Source of the DNA: Allochromatium humboldtianum
Lineage (GTDB): Bacteria; Pseudomonadota; Gammaproteobacteria; Chromatiales; Chromatiaceae
DNA: 48,454 bases
Direction: 5' to 3'
NCBI RefSeq assembly: GCF_013385175.1
Contig: NZ_JABZEO010000019.1
Coordinates: 1 to 48,454, forward strand
Below are positions 40,370 to 48,348 of the stretch, one piece after another. The position numbers and the translations under genes are program-made. The notes below the pieces were generated by a model. That model searched no databases. It was not told the origin of the DNA and saw only the letters and a program-made list of their open reading frames with translations. The first letter of the stretch is position 1. Every line of letters begins with the position of its first letter.

Positions 40370-40481
40370 GGGTTGTCTCCCCTCCGATCAGCACTTTCTT
40401 TGATTCGTGGCCGGCTTACCAGATGGCTGGGATGAATCCGCCAAGCTGGACATTCTCGCCGGGCGACGCGCTCGACCTGTG

Positions 40482-40922
40482 TCAGACGGCGCGCACGAAC
40501 CTGAGTCCCCGGATGGCGATGAATACCTCGCGCAGAAAGCAGATCAGGGCGACGATGAAGGCCAGCATGGCGGCCACGAACAACAGCGCCACGACCATCG
40601 AGGCATCGAAGGCGAGAAAGGCGCCGAGGAAGAGGATCGCGATGACCGCCGAGACCAGTAGCGCCGTCAGGGTGCAGAGGCTGATGGAAATGCTGATCAG
40701 CCTCGCCCGGTGCGAGAGCCGCTGGAGTTCGGTCAGGAAATCCTGTTCTTGCTCGGGCGTGGACGCAGGGCCGGTCTCCAGCCGTCGCGCGCGATCGACG
40801 ATCCGGCTCATGCGGTTGGTCATGACGGCTAGCATGCTGCCAATGCCGGTCAGCAGGAAGACCGGCGCAACCGCCAGTTGAATGACATGGGCCACAGCGG
40901 CGATGGAGAGTTCTTGTAGCAT
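40482..40922 (-). CDS. DUF2721 membrane protein
   Basis: A 146-residue membrane protein with helices at about 6-30, 78-100 and 108-132. The start SIAAVAHVIQLAVAPVFLLTGIG, then MLAVMTNRMSRIVDRAR, matches DUF2721, whose function is unknown. The ATG at 40922 gives a full N-terminus. No ribosome site precedes it: the upstream bases read CAAACCCC, and the IS607-family element begins within a few dozen bases. Native upstream control has probably been displaced. Confidence 0.85.
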   Translation of the reverse strand: MLQELSIAAVAHVIQLAVAPVFLLTGIGSMLAVMTNRMSRIVDRARRLETGPASTPEQEQDFLTELQRLSHRARLISISISLCTLTALLVSAVIAILFLGAFLAFDASMVVALLFVAAMLAFIVALICFLREVFIAIRGLRFVRAV

Positions 40923-40947
40923 GGGGTTTGAACAGTTTCAATAAAAG

Positions 40948-40964
40948 TTGCGCATTTTTGCGCA
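40948..40964 (+). promoter_or_regulatory. Direct repeats upstream of tnpA
   Basis: TTGCGCA occurs at 40948-40954 and 40958-40964, ten bases apart, on the same face of the helix; the core TGCGCA is itself palindromic. An AT-rich TTATATTTTAA follows and could hold a -10. Candidate TnpA binding sites at the left end. Confidence 0.45.
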
Positions 40965-40982
40965 GTTATTTATATTTTAACC

Positions 40983-41618
40983 ATGTCACGCAAACTGGTC
41001 AGCATTCAAGAAGCCGCCGATTTCCTCGGCGTCGCGGCTCAAACGCTACGGCGCTGGGAGCGCGAAGGCAAGCTGATTCCCGATGAGCGCACCGCCGGCG
41101 GGCGGCGGCGCTATGACTTGGCCCGGTTGCGCCCGGAGTGCTTTCACGCCCCCGAGCCCGCCCGGCGCACGATCGCCTATGCGCGCGTCTCCAGCCATGA
41201 CCAGAAAGCCGACCTGGAGCGCCAGAAGCAGGTGCTCGAACTGTATTGCGCCCGCCAGGGCTGGACCTTCGAGGTCATCGCCGACCTGGGTTCGGGGGTG
41301 AATTATCACAAGAAGGGACTCAAGCGCCTGCTCGATGAGATCGTGGAGGGGCGTATCGGGCGGCTAGTCATCACCCACAAGGATCGGCTGCTGCGCTTCG
41401 GCGCGGAACTGGTGTTTGCGATCTGCGAGGCCAAGCAGGTTGAGGTCGTCATCCTCAACCAAGGTGAGGACACCACCTTCGAGGAAGACCTGGCCAGCGA
41501 TGTGCTAGAGATCATCACCGTCTTTTCAGCCCGACTCTACGGGAGTCGCTCGCGCAAGAACCGCCAGCTGCTGGACGACGTGAAACAGGCGGTCGAGGCG
41601 CATGCTCATCGCTCATAA
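40983..41618 (+). CDS. tnpA: IS607-family serine recombinase TnpA
   Basis: A 211-residue transposase. Residues 1-50 are a MerR-like helix-turn-helix (SIQEAADFLGVAAQTLRRWEREGKL), followed by a small serine recombinase catalytic domain with nucleophile S70 (IAYARVSSHDQK), RLVITHKDRLLRFG, and the terminal ITVFSARLYGSRSRKN helix. HTH at the N-terminus rather than the C-terminus is the mark of IS607. Its end overlaps tnpB by 17 bases. All catalytic residues are present. Confidence 0.95.
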   Translation: MSRKLVSIQEAADFLGVAAQTLRRWEREGKLIPDERTAGGRRRYDLARLRPECFHAPEPARRTIAYARVSSHDQKADLERQKQVLELYCARQGWTFEVIADLGSGVNYHKKGLKRLLDEIVEGRIGRLVITHKDRLLRFGAELVFAICEAKQVEVVILNQGEDTTFEEDLASDVLEIITVFSARLYGSRSRKNRQLLDDVKQAVEAHAHRS

Positions 41619-42711
41619 GATTGAACTGCGCCCGACTCCCGAGCAAGCCGTCTACCTCAATCAGGCGTGCGGTGCGCGGCGGCACTGTTACAACCAACTG
41701 CTCGCGCACTTCAGTCAGCCCGGCATGAAGTGGTCCAAGGCGGCGGCCTATCAGCACTACATGACGGTCTTGCGCGTAGAGTTTCCCTGGTACGCCGAGG
41801 TCTCCAGCCGCGTCACGCGCAACGCCATCGACGATCTGGACGCGGCCTTCAAGGGGTTCTTTCGGCGCGTCAAGGCCAAGGCGAAACAGCCGGGCTATCC
41901 GGCGTTCAAGAAAAAGGACGTCAACGATTCCTTCGCCCTGCGCGAACCGGCCAAGTTCGACGTCGACGGACGAACCCTGCGTATCGAGCGGCTCAAGACC
42001 CGAATCAAGATGCGCCAACCGCTGCGCTTCACCGGTCAGACCAAGCAGGCGACGATCAGCAAACGCGCCGGTCGATTCTACGTCTCGATCCTGATCGAGA
42101 CCGAAGACTACAACCCGCACGCACCGGATCAGCCGTCCGTCGGCGTGGACTTCGGGATCAAGGCACTGGCCACCCTCAGTACCGGCGAGTCCATCCCCGC
42201 CAACCCGGCGCTCAAGAAGACTCTCAAGCGTTTGAAGCGCCGACAACGGACGCTGTCGCGCACAGTCAAAGGCAGTCGACGCCGAGCGAAAGCCAAGCTC
42301 CGAGTGGCCCGGCTGCATCAGCGGATCAGAAACCAACGTCAGGCGGTGCTCCATGAACTGTCCGACACCCTGACCCGCACCTATCAGGTCATCACGATTG
42401 AAGACCTGAATGTCACTGGAATGACGAAGAATCGCCGACTCGCCCGTGCTGTCGCTGATGCCGGCTTTGGCGAACTACGGCGGCAGATCGAATACAAGGC
42501 CCAATGGCGCGGCGTGACGGTCGTCATCGCGGATCGATGGTTTCCATCCTCCAAGACCTGTCACGCCTGTGGCCAGATCCACGACATGCCGCTGTCGCAG
42601 CGCACGCTGGTCTGTGACTGCGGACACGTCATGGATCGCGACCTCAACGCCGCCAAAAACCTTGATCAGTATGGTCGCGACGCGCTCAGGCGAGACCTTA
42701 AACGCACGTAA
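41602..42711 (+). CDS. tnpB: RNA-guided endonuclease TnpB (IS607 type)
   Basis: A 369-residue TnpB: N-terminal helical/OB region, RuvC-like nuclease with D183 (GVDFG), E267 (TIEDLN) and D347 (DRDLNAAKN), and a zinc finger with C320, C323, C338 and C340. TnpB cuts DNA guided by an omega RNA made from the element's right end and helps keep the element in place. The ATG lies inside tnpA. All nuclease and zinc residues are intact, so a functional guide RNA should exist at the right end. Confidence 0.95.
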   Translation: MLIAHKIELRPTPEQAVYLNQACGARRHCYNQLLAHFSQPGMKWSKAAAYQHYMTVLRVEFPWYAEVSSRVTRNAIDDLDAAFKGFFRRVKAKAKQPGYPAFKKKDVNDSFALREPAKFDVDGRTLRIERLKTRIKMRQPLRFTGQTKQATISKRAGRFYVSILIETEDYNPHAPDQPSVGVDFGIKALATLSTGESIPANPALKKTLKRLKRRQRTLSRTVKGSRRRAKAKLRVARLHQRIRNQRQAVLHELSDTLTRTYQVITIEDLNVTGMTKNRRLARAVADAGFGELRRQIEYKAQWRGVTVVIADRWFPSSKTCHACGQIHDMPLSQRTLVCDCGHVMDRDLNAAKNLDQYGRDALRRDLKRT

Positions 42712-42790
42712 GAGTCAGGTAAGACGGGTTCGCCCGCACGGGCGTTGACGACGTGAACAGACTTATTCAGCTTCGTGCAAGTTTGGGTAG
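42712..42790 (+). ncRNA. Candidate omega-RNA 3' region / right end of IS607
   Basis: Directly after tnpB is a hairpin CGCCC-GCAC-GGGCG (42732-42745) followed by AT-richer sequence. In IS607 and IS200/605 families the guide RNA starts inside the tnpB 3' end and finishes at the element end. The location is predicted by position only; the guide cannot be defined without the insertion boundary. Confidence 0.4.
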
Positions 42791-42895
42791 GTTTTTATGA
42801 GCGGCGATGGTCGAAAGTCAGCGCGGATTGAACGGCACTTGAAGCCTGGATGAGTTCGTCGATTTGAGAGGTTCCGCCGACCGCGTTCGGGTTGC

Positions 42896-43285
42896 TCAGG
42901 GCGCCCGGCTTGCGCGCAAGGCTTCGATCTGGACCAGACTCAGTCCGGTGGCCTGAGCGATCTGCACATCATTCAGCAGGCCGAGTTCAATGAGATGACC
43001 GGCTGTCTCGCGGGCCGCTTCCTGGCGGCCCTTCTGCAACCCGACCTGCTCGCCCTCCTGGCGTCCCTCCTCGCGCGCCTCCATCAGCAGGGCGGCCTCA
43101 TCGTGCAGGGCTTTTTCGCGTGCCTCGGCCCAGTAGCGGGCCTCTTCATCGGCGCTCAGGGCGCGCAGTTTTTCGATCGCCCGTTGGACCGGGGGGTAGG
43201 TGTGAGTGCTCATGGTGGTGTCCTCTCGCCAGTGTTCAAAGTACGCGATCCAGGCCGACATGTCATGGTCCAATAATTTTGGACA
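42896..43285 (-). pseudogene. 5'-truncated Rpn-type PD-(D/E)XK gene remnant
   Basis: The frame keeps only the C-terminal region of an Rpn/PDDEXK-type protein: WIAYFEHWRED, PPVQRAIEKLRALSADEEARYWAEAREKALHDEAALLMEAREEGRQEGEQ as separate blocks, and the end LGLLNDVQIAQATGLSLVQIEALR. The nuclease core expected before it is missing; similarity seems to stop near 43285, where the promoter region of the next gene begins. ATG 43213 has AGAGGA upstream and could still make a short 105-residue tail protein, but I treat it as a remnant. Confidence 0.72.
43268..43284. promoter_or_regulatory. Palindrome at the junction of remnant and rpn gene
   Basis: GTCCAA and TTGGAC flank TAATT, a perfect 6-5-6 palindrome in AT-rich surroundings, at the point where the truncated gene ends and 81 bases before the next start codon. 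It may be an operator or a scar. Confidence 0.4.
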
Positions 43286-43364
43286 CCTCGATAGGGGCCA
43301 TCCTGGAACGGTCCGATATGATAGGACGCCTGAGCGATGACACCCGACCACGACCCGACCTGCC

Positions 43365-44327
43365 ATGACCCAACACCATCCCCATGATACCGGCTACCGG
43401 GAGTTGTTCAGCCATCCGGAGTTCGTGCAGCAACTGCTCGAAGGCTTCGCGCCGGCTGAGGTGGTGGAGCTGATGGATTTCAGCACCCTGACCAATCATA
43501 GCGGGCACTACATCACGCCGCTGTTCGAGGAGAAGATCGAGGATGTGGTCTGGTCGCTGGAGGTGCAGTGGCGGGGTCTGCGGCGGCGGGTGTTCGTGTA
43601 TTTGCTGCTGGAGTTTCAGTCGCGGGTCGATGCGCGGATGTCGATCCGGATGCTGCATTATGTGGCCTGTTTCTATGACCATCTGCTCAAGACGCGGGTG
43701 ACGACGCTGCGCCGGGGGCTGCCGCCGATCCTGCCGATCGTGCTCTACAATGGGTCGGCGCGCTGGTCGGCGGCGACGGATATCCGGGCGCTGATCCATC
43801 CGAAGCTGCCGGCGTTCTGGGAGTCCTATCAGCCGCATCTGCGCTATTACCTGATCGATGAAGGGGCCTATGGGCCGGAACAGTTGGCGGCGATCGGCAG
43901 TCCGTTGAGCGGGGTGTTCGGGATCGAGACGGCGAGCGATCACCGGGCGTTGCAGGCGGCGGTCGAGCGTCTGGCGGCGAGTCTGCGCCGTGACCCCAAT
44001 CAAGAGCGGCTGGATCGGCTCATCACGCGCTGGCTGAAGCGGCATTTGCAGCGTCTGGGCGCGGAGGTCGATCTGGAGCGTATTCATTCCCTGGTGGAGG
44101 ATCAGTCGATGTTGGCGGAAAACCTGGAGCACTGGGCGCGGCGTGAGCGTGAGGCCGGACGTCTGGAGGGGCGTCAGGAAGGGCGTCAGGAAGGGCATCA
44201 GGAAGGGCGTCTGGAAACGGCCCGCAATCTCCTCAAGCTCGGCGTGCTCAGTGATGTGCAGATTGCGCAGGTGACGGGTCTGAGCGGTGAGCAGGTGCGG
44301 GCGTTGCGCGAGGCCGATCAGCACTGA
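43365..44327 (+). CDS. Rpn/YhgA-like recombination-promoting nuclease
   Basis: A 320-residue protein of the YhgA-like putative transposase (Rpn) family. The N-terminus HDTGYRELFSHPEFVQQLLEGF is the family hallmark; a PD-(D/E)XK-like core shows D60 (EEKIEDVVW) and E83-F-Q85 (LLLEFQS). The tail contains GRQEGRQEGHQEGRLE repeats and a final LLKLGVLSDVQIAQVTGLS module. In E. coli, Rpn proteins nick DNA and stimulate RecA-independent recombination. No ribosome site is obvious before ATG 43365. The gene appears intact. Confidence 0.9.
   Translation: MTQHHPHDTGYRELFSHPEFVQQLLEGFAPAEVVELMDFSTLTNHSGHYITPLFEEKIEDVVWSLEVQWRGLRRRVFVYLLLEFQSRVDARMSIRMLHYVACFYDHLLKTRVTTLRRGLPPILPIVLYNGSARWSAATDIRALIHPKLPAFWESYQPHLRYYLIDEGAYGPEQLAAIGSPLSGVFGIETASDHRALQAAVERLAASLRRDPNQERLDRLITRWLKRHLQRLGAEVDLERIHSLVEDQSMLAENLEHWARREREAGRLEGRQEGRQEGHQEGRLETARNLLKLGVLSDVQIAQVTGLSGEQVRALREADQH
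44165..44215 (+). repeat. Tandem repeats in the rpn tail
   Basis: Near-identical 12-base units of GGGCGTCAGGAA occur about four times in a row, encoding the Gly-Arg-Gln-Glu repeats. Slippage here would change length in frame. Confidence 0.75.
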
Positions 44328-44336
44328 GCAGGCGGT

Positions 44337-44519
44337 GCGGCGGTGCGTCTCACCAGCGGGTCGGGGTGAATCGGCTCGGATGGTGCGCTTGACGTAGTCG
44401 TTCTTGGGGTCGAGCAGGGTGTCGGTGTGGATGGAGCAGGCGTCGTCCAGAAGGCGTTACGGTGGCCTGAGTGCTCGATCGCCGCCCTGGCGGTTCGGCG
44501 CGGCGGTGCGTCTTACCAG
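44337..44519. repeat. 20-bp direct repeat flanking a 143-base segment
   Basis: The 20-base sequence at 44337-44356 (GCGGCGGTGCGTCTCACCAG) recurs at 44500-44519 with one change (C to T). The second copy covers the stop codon of the PD-(D/E)XK pseudogene. The interval shows no supportable gene. It may be a scar of a partial duplication of the pseudogene 3' end. Confidence 0.7.
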
Positions 44520-44890
44520 ACGCTCGGATGGGGCACTTCGACCTGCTCACCGTTTTGGCGCAGGATGTACAGTCCTCGCGCCATGGCGTATTCGGTAGAC
44601 GGAGTCTGCGACCACTATTCCGGCGACGGCGCCTATGGCGATGGTTCTTGTGTGACGGTAGGACGCGCTTGAGCATTTCGAGTCGTGTCAGGTGGCGGTC
44701 GAGGTGTTCCTCGATGAGTGTGCTTTTGCATTCGACGCCGATGATGGTGTCGTCGTTGACGACCAGCAGATCGATCTACAGCGCCTCGCCGTTGCGTTTG
44801 GCCGAGACATCGGGGTATAGACCGCGTACATCTCGATGCCTTGGTTGCGGAACAGACCGTGTTGACGTTTTGGCGGCAGGGGCGTGGATG
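44513..44890 (-). pseudogene. Frameshifted PD-(D/E)XK pseudogene (DUF3782-like)
   Basis: Reading the minus strand across frames restores a recognisable C-terminal half: RNQGIEMYAVY, PDVSAKRNGEAL, a nonsense TAG at 44776-44778, IDLLVVNDDTIIGVECKS (the D...E-x-K site), LIEEHLDRHLTRLEMLKRVLP, IGAVAGIVVADSVYR, and YAMARGLYILRQNGEQVEV before TAA at 44513-44515. Three frameshifts and one nonsense codon break it. The N-terminal part is absent, and AT-richer pilus sequence starts beyond about 44890. Confidence 0.82.
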
Positions 44891-44942
44891 AGAAAGCGTG
44901 GTACGTCCCTGTTTTCTACTCTATCCGTCCTGCATCGCTCAC

Positions 44943-46019
44943 TTATGGCTGGAAAAGTGTCGTTCCGCTTGGGCAATAACGATTCCCCTGGATCGCTATA
45001 TAGTTCTGACTGGCAAGCGTGTCTTGAATATTCAAATAAGTATTTTCAGTTCCCGTATAACGGCATATGCGATCCGTACTGGAAGTCAAACCCCAACCAT
45101 AAGGTTCGGCAGTCGCTCCGCCGAGGGTTAGCCGCATACGTCCGGACCAAACGGGAACATCGACGCCGCCAATTAAAATAGTTCCATTTGTTTCCACTAC
45201 ACAAGTATAGGTTATATATCCAGCGTAAGCCTTAGTCGTTGCGCTGTCATCCCAGCAAGTGTAACCAGAAAGAGGTATGCCTGTTGCGGCATTAACCAGC
45301 CTAAAGTCGATATTACTCGTTGGCGTGACAGTCGGGCTTGTACTACCCGAGCCAAAACCTATGTACCCGGACAGCAGAAAAGTTGTGTTAGTGGTTGCTA
45401 TGCCATTCAAGCTGGTAACTAGTCCGGTGGTATTGTCGAGTCTGATATTTACACTCGGCGCACCCGGTGGCGTGTAAATACTCTTGGTTGGGTCAGTTGG
45501 ATCGATAATTGCTGGAATCGGCACTTTAAGGACGCGGTTAAACGGCTGTACTGGATTGCCGGGCGGTGCGTAGGAGCGAATCACACTAGCGAGTGTTTTG
45601 GGATCAAAACCCTGAATCAATGATGAAATCTGTACAGTACGACCTAAATTTTGCGCGTCGTTCCAAGTAACAGAGACAATCACTTCTTTGAAGAGACCTG
45701 GAGATGTGCGCGGGGTAACTGTCCAGCTTCTATTAAATGTAACGACACCAGAAGTCACGGTGTCGGATCCTGTTACGATCCCGTCATAGGACGTCATGCC
45801 CGTCGTAACAGCCAGCGTTTGAAATGACCGCATCTCCTCGATTTTCGATTCTGCCGCTTTGATGGCAAGGTTCTGCTCATGGACGAAACTGGTATTTCGC
45901 ACCATGTTTCCCTGGAACTTAGAGATCGCAATCAAGCCAAATCCCATGACGGAAATAGCCATCAAGGTTTCAAGTAGCGCAATGCCACTTTGCAAGGCCG
46001 ACTTTTTCAACCCGCGCAT
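44943..46019 (-). CDS. pilV: PilV-like minor pseudopilin
   Basis: A 358-residue prepilin-like protein. The leader ends with G12, followed by I13 and the conserved E17 (GIALLETLMAISVMGFGLIAI), the type III prepilin cleavage/methylation motif. The 45 residues that follow form the hydrophobic assembly helix. The rest is a Ser/Thr/Gly-rich periplasmic domain, longer than the roughly 180-200 residues usual for PilV. It starts 22 bases after pilX ends and ends beside the pseudogene, where pilY1 would normally be expected. Confidence 0.85.
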   Translation of the reverse strand: MRGLKKSALQSGIALLETLMAISVMGFGLIAISKFQGNMVRNTSFVHEQNLAIKAAESKIEEMRSFQTLAVTTGMTSYDGIVTGSDTVTSGVVTFNRSWTVTPRTSPGLFKEVIVSVTWNDAQNLGRTVQISSLIQGFDPKTLASVIRSYAPPGNPVQPFNRVLKVPIPAIIDPTDPTKSIYTPPGAPSVNIRLDNTTGLVTSLNGIATTNTTFLLSGYIGFGSGSTSPTVTPTSNIDFRLVNAATGIPLSGYTCWDDSATTKAYAGYITYTCVVETNGTILIGGVDVPVWSGRMRLTLGGATAEPYGWGLTSSTDRICRYTGTENTYLNIQDTLASQNYIAIQGNRYCPSGTTLFQP

Positions 46020-46041
46020 AACCTTACTCCACCAAGAATAC

Positions 46042-47244
46042 TCAGAAATCGCGCCAGCTTCCAGGGATCTTTGTATAATTTCCGATGCGCCCAGAAAGTT
46101 TTTTTAGCACGTCGGCATTATATACTGGGTTTGGCGTGCCATTTGCTGTGAAGTTTCCTTCGGCAATCGCAGCGCCAATAATTTGCGAAGTGCCGCCTCC
46201 CGTATTGTCCCACAGGGTTGAAGTCGAATAAGCGACACCATAAATAGTAGCAGATCCGCGTAGTTCGAGCGGTCCATTGACAACAAGAATTACAGGAGCG
46301 CTTAATGAACCGACAACAGTAGTTGCATTCAATACAAACGATGAGCCAGCTGGCACATCCACCCACATAATCCGCCCGGTTTTTCCATTGACGCTTGTAT
46401 TGCAAACCCCACCGCAAACAATAATTTCATCAGCGCTATTTTTATATGAATCCTTGTCTTTGGCAAAAAACTTTTCGAAATACTGATCTGGCGTAATTGT
46501 CGAAAGCTCAGAATCACTCGGTGCTAAACTAGCCATAGGGGGTGTGCCGGGAAGGGTAATCAGATTTGCGGTGCTGCTATGAACTGAGATCGATCCACCC
46601 GCATGGACCGTAAGCCCATTGGTTTCAGGGTCCGTGTTAGTGACCGTAATCGCCGAGCCACCCAGATTGGCATTTCCTTTAGTGGTTAAAGGCGCCGATG
46701 GAACTCCCGTTAGCCCACCCACAAAGGCCAGGATTTGCGAGACTTGGGCCGTCGTTGGACAATTAGTCGAGCAGGTCGAGCAGGTTGCATCGGTGCCTGT
46801 ATCGTCCCAGCAGCCGATGGCATCGATTCTTAGTTTGGCAAAAGGTCCACTCACTGGTCCGACTGCGGACAATGTCACTAACGCCGTGACCTGCCCCGTA
46901 GCTGTTGCCGTGACAGTTCCCAGATCAGCACTGGTTGGACGATAAATCGGCGGGCTGGCTGCGAACCCGGTATATGTAGTGCCATCGTTCGTAAGAATCG
47001 ACTCGCGTTGCGCATAATCACGCAAGCGGGCGGCCATAATCTCCAGCCCAGATTCCGCCGCCATAAGGGCGCGGGTTGAGCGATAATAATTACCGGCGAC
47101 ATTCTGATCCAACACCATTCCCCGATGGGCAAAAAAAGTTCCCAGTGACATGATGATTAGAAAAATCAGAGCAATGATGAGGGTTGCGCCTTTGCTTCCG
47201 TCACGCGATTTTGGAGCACGAAAATTTCTAGGGAACATATTCAT
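46042..47244 (-). CDS. pilX: PilX-like minor pilus assembly protein
   Basis: A 400-residue protein with the PilX N-terminal pattern: GSKGATLIIALIFLIIMSLGTFFAHRGMVLDQNVAGNYYRSTRALMAAESGLE, here as separate motifs. Cleavage is expected after G19, and there is no Glu at +5, as in PilX/GspK proteins that cap the pilus tip. The large C-terminal domain is Thr/Ser-rich with Cys pairs (CSTCSTNC, VCGGVC). ATG 47244 overlaps the pilW end by 17 bases. It is about twice the usual PilX length. Confidence 0.85.
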   Translation of the reverse strand: MNMFPRNFRAPKSRDGSKGATLIIALIFLIIMSLGTFFAHRGMVLDQNVAGNYYRSTRALMAAESGLEIMAARLRDYAQRESILTNDGTTYTGFAASPPIYRPTSADLGTVTATATGQVTALVTLSAVGPVSGPFAKLRIDAIGCWDDTGTDATCSTCSTNCPTTAQVSQILAFVGGLTGVPSAPLTTKGNANLGGSAITVTNTDPETNGLTVHAGGSISVHSSTANLITLPGTPPMASLAPSDSELSTITPDQYFEKFFAKDKDSYKNSADEIIVCGGVCNTSVNGKTGRIMWVDVPAGSSFVLNATTVVGSLSAPVILVVNGPLELRGSATIYGVAYSTSTLWDNTGGGTSQIIGAAIAEGNFTANGTPNPVYNADVLKKLSGRIGNYTKIPGSWRDF

Positions 47245-47851
47245 CGTTGCGGATCCGTATGGTTTCGATCAGATTTCTTGAAATAGAAGGATCCCCGGTG
47301 GCATTCGCAGACAGAGAAACCAGCAGTTCACGGATCTGCAGATGCGTCGTGCCTGATAGCGCCACACTCCGAACTGTTGGCGTGATGGTGAAAGTCGAAT
47401 AGTTAGTTCTTGAGCTTTCAGTGAGCGGAATCCAGGAGGTGTTTAGGTACTCGATCACGCTACCGTTTCGCCGAAACCCATAATCCTCCGGCGCTCCATC
47501 CATATCCGAATCATAACTGTATAAAATTTGGCCGGTAGTAATCGTGAAGCGTGGAATCGGGGTGGCGCCGGTTGGACATGCCGAATAATAGCCAAGTGGA
47601 CAATAATCTTCGTCGCCGATATCTTCATGCGCATCATCCCAATAGCCTACGCGCCGTATGTCGCGACTGATGAAATCAAGAGTTGCACGCATTTCCTGCT
47701 CAAGCTGTATCGCTTTGAGAAGATCAAAATTCGTTTTGTTGTAAACAACGAAGAACGAAATCAACCCCGCTAACATAATGAGACCGACAGCTAGTCCGAC
47801 CATCATCTCGACTAAGCTAAATCCAGAGATCTTTGATTTCAGGAGGGGCAT
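47228..47851 (-). CDS. pilW: PilW-like minor pseudopilin
   Basis: A 207-residue prepilin-like protein; the leader ends with G10, followed by F11 and E15 (GFSLVEMMVGLAVGLIML), then the PilW-like FFVVYNKTNFDLLKAIQLEQEMRATLDFISRDIRRVGYWDDA. ATG 47851 has GGAGG upstream; an upstream start at 47878 lies inside fimT. It ends with an overlap into pilX, so the genes are coupled. Confidence 0.88.
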   Translation of the reverse strand: MPLLKSKISGFSLVEMMVGLAVGLIMLAGLISFFVVYNKTNFDLLKAIQLEQEMRATLDFISRDIRRVGYWDDAHEDIGDEDYCPLGYYSACPTGATPIPRFTITTGQILYSYDSDMDGAPEDYGFRRNGSVIEYLNTSWIPLTESSRTNYSTFTITPTVRSVALSGTTHLQIRELLVSLSANATGDPSISRNLIETIRIRNDEYVP

Positions 47852-48348
47852 GTCGGATAGCCTCCAAAGGTTCCGCAAATCGACACGCGACCGATCACGT
47901 TAACCGAAACCCGAAGAGAACGTCCACCAGATCCTGCAATGGTCACGCCATCTGTTATGCCTAACGTAGTGACGGGAATCCCAAGCCTGGGACTGAGGTC
48001 AATTGTTGCGGCACCTGTGCTGGCGCTTACCGAGATGTTGGCATAATCTGCGTAAGAGAGGGTCTTGATAGTGATCACTGGCGAAACCGGGATGGTGATT
48101 GTATGGCCAGTGGTAGTGAATACAATTCTGACAATCCGATTTCGCTTGATCGCCTCAGCTTTGGCGAATTGAAGATCCGTGCTGATGGCGAGTGCCAGAC
48201 CTTCGATACGCCTACGTTCGAAGGTATCCGTGAAAGATGGTGCAGTGATTGTTGCAAGAATAGCCAAAATCGCAAGTACGATGAGCAGCTCAACTAACCC
48301 GAAACCAGCCCATCGGTTTGCAGAAAAATAATAGGATGGGGAGTTCAT
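47839..48348 (-). CDS. fimT: GspH/FimT-family minor pseudopilin
   Basis: A 169-residue protein with leader ending at G15, then F16 and E20 (AGFGLVELLIVLAILAILATI), and the GspH/FimT block (LQFAKAEAIKRNRIVRI). ATG 48348 shares one base with the stop of the upstream gene (TGATG) and has GGGGAC before it. FimT-like proteins are minor pilins, some of which bind DNA in natural transformation. It overlaps pilW by 13 bases. Confidence 0.88.
   Translation of the reverse strand: MNSPSYYFSANRWAGFGLVELLIVLAILAILATITAPSFTDTFERRRIEGLALAISTDLQFAKAEAIKRNRIVRIVFTTTGHTITIPVSPVITIKTLSYADYANISVSASTGAATIDLSPRLGIPVTTLGITDGVTIAGSGGRSLRVSVNVIGRVSICGTFGGYPTCPS

Larger units (their letters stand above)
40923..42790 (+). 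mobile_element. IS607-family element with tnpA and tnpB
   Basis: The element carries a serine recombinase (TnpA) and an overlapping TnpB, the standard IS607 layout. IS607 elements have no long inverted repeats and make no target duplication, so the ends cannot be placed exactly; the limits given are approximate. The left end lies between the DUF2721 start and tnpA, and the right end within about 80 bases after tnpB. Both genes are intact, so it may be active. Confidence 0.8.

Noticed and set aside
40322-40481. Attachment-site duplicate of the tRNA-Phe 3' end
   Set aside because: No second copy of the tRNA 3' end is seen in the window, so no integrated island boundary can be claimed.
42896-43366. 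Functional 156-residue protein
   Set aside because: Sequence before about 43285 lacks family similarity and overlaps the next gene's promoter; only the tail of an Rpn-type protein is kept.
44350-44676. Arg-rich 108-residue minus-strand frame
   Set aside because: It begins in the pseudogene frame and continues out of frame after a frameshift; not a separate gene.
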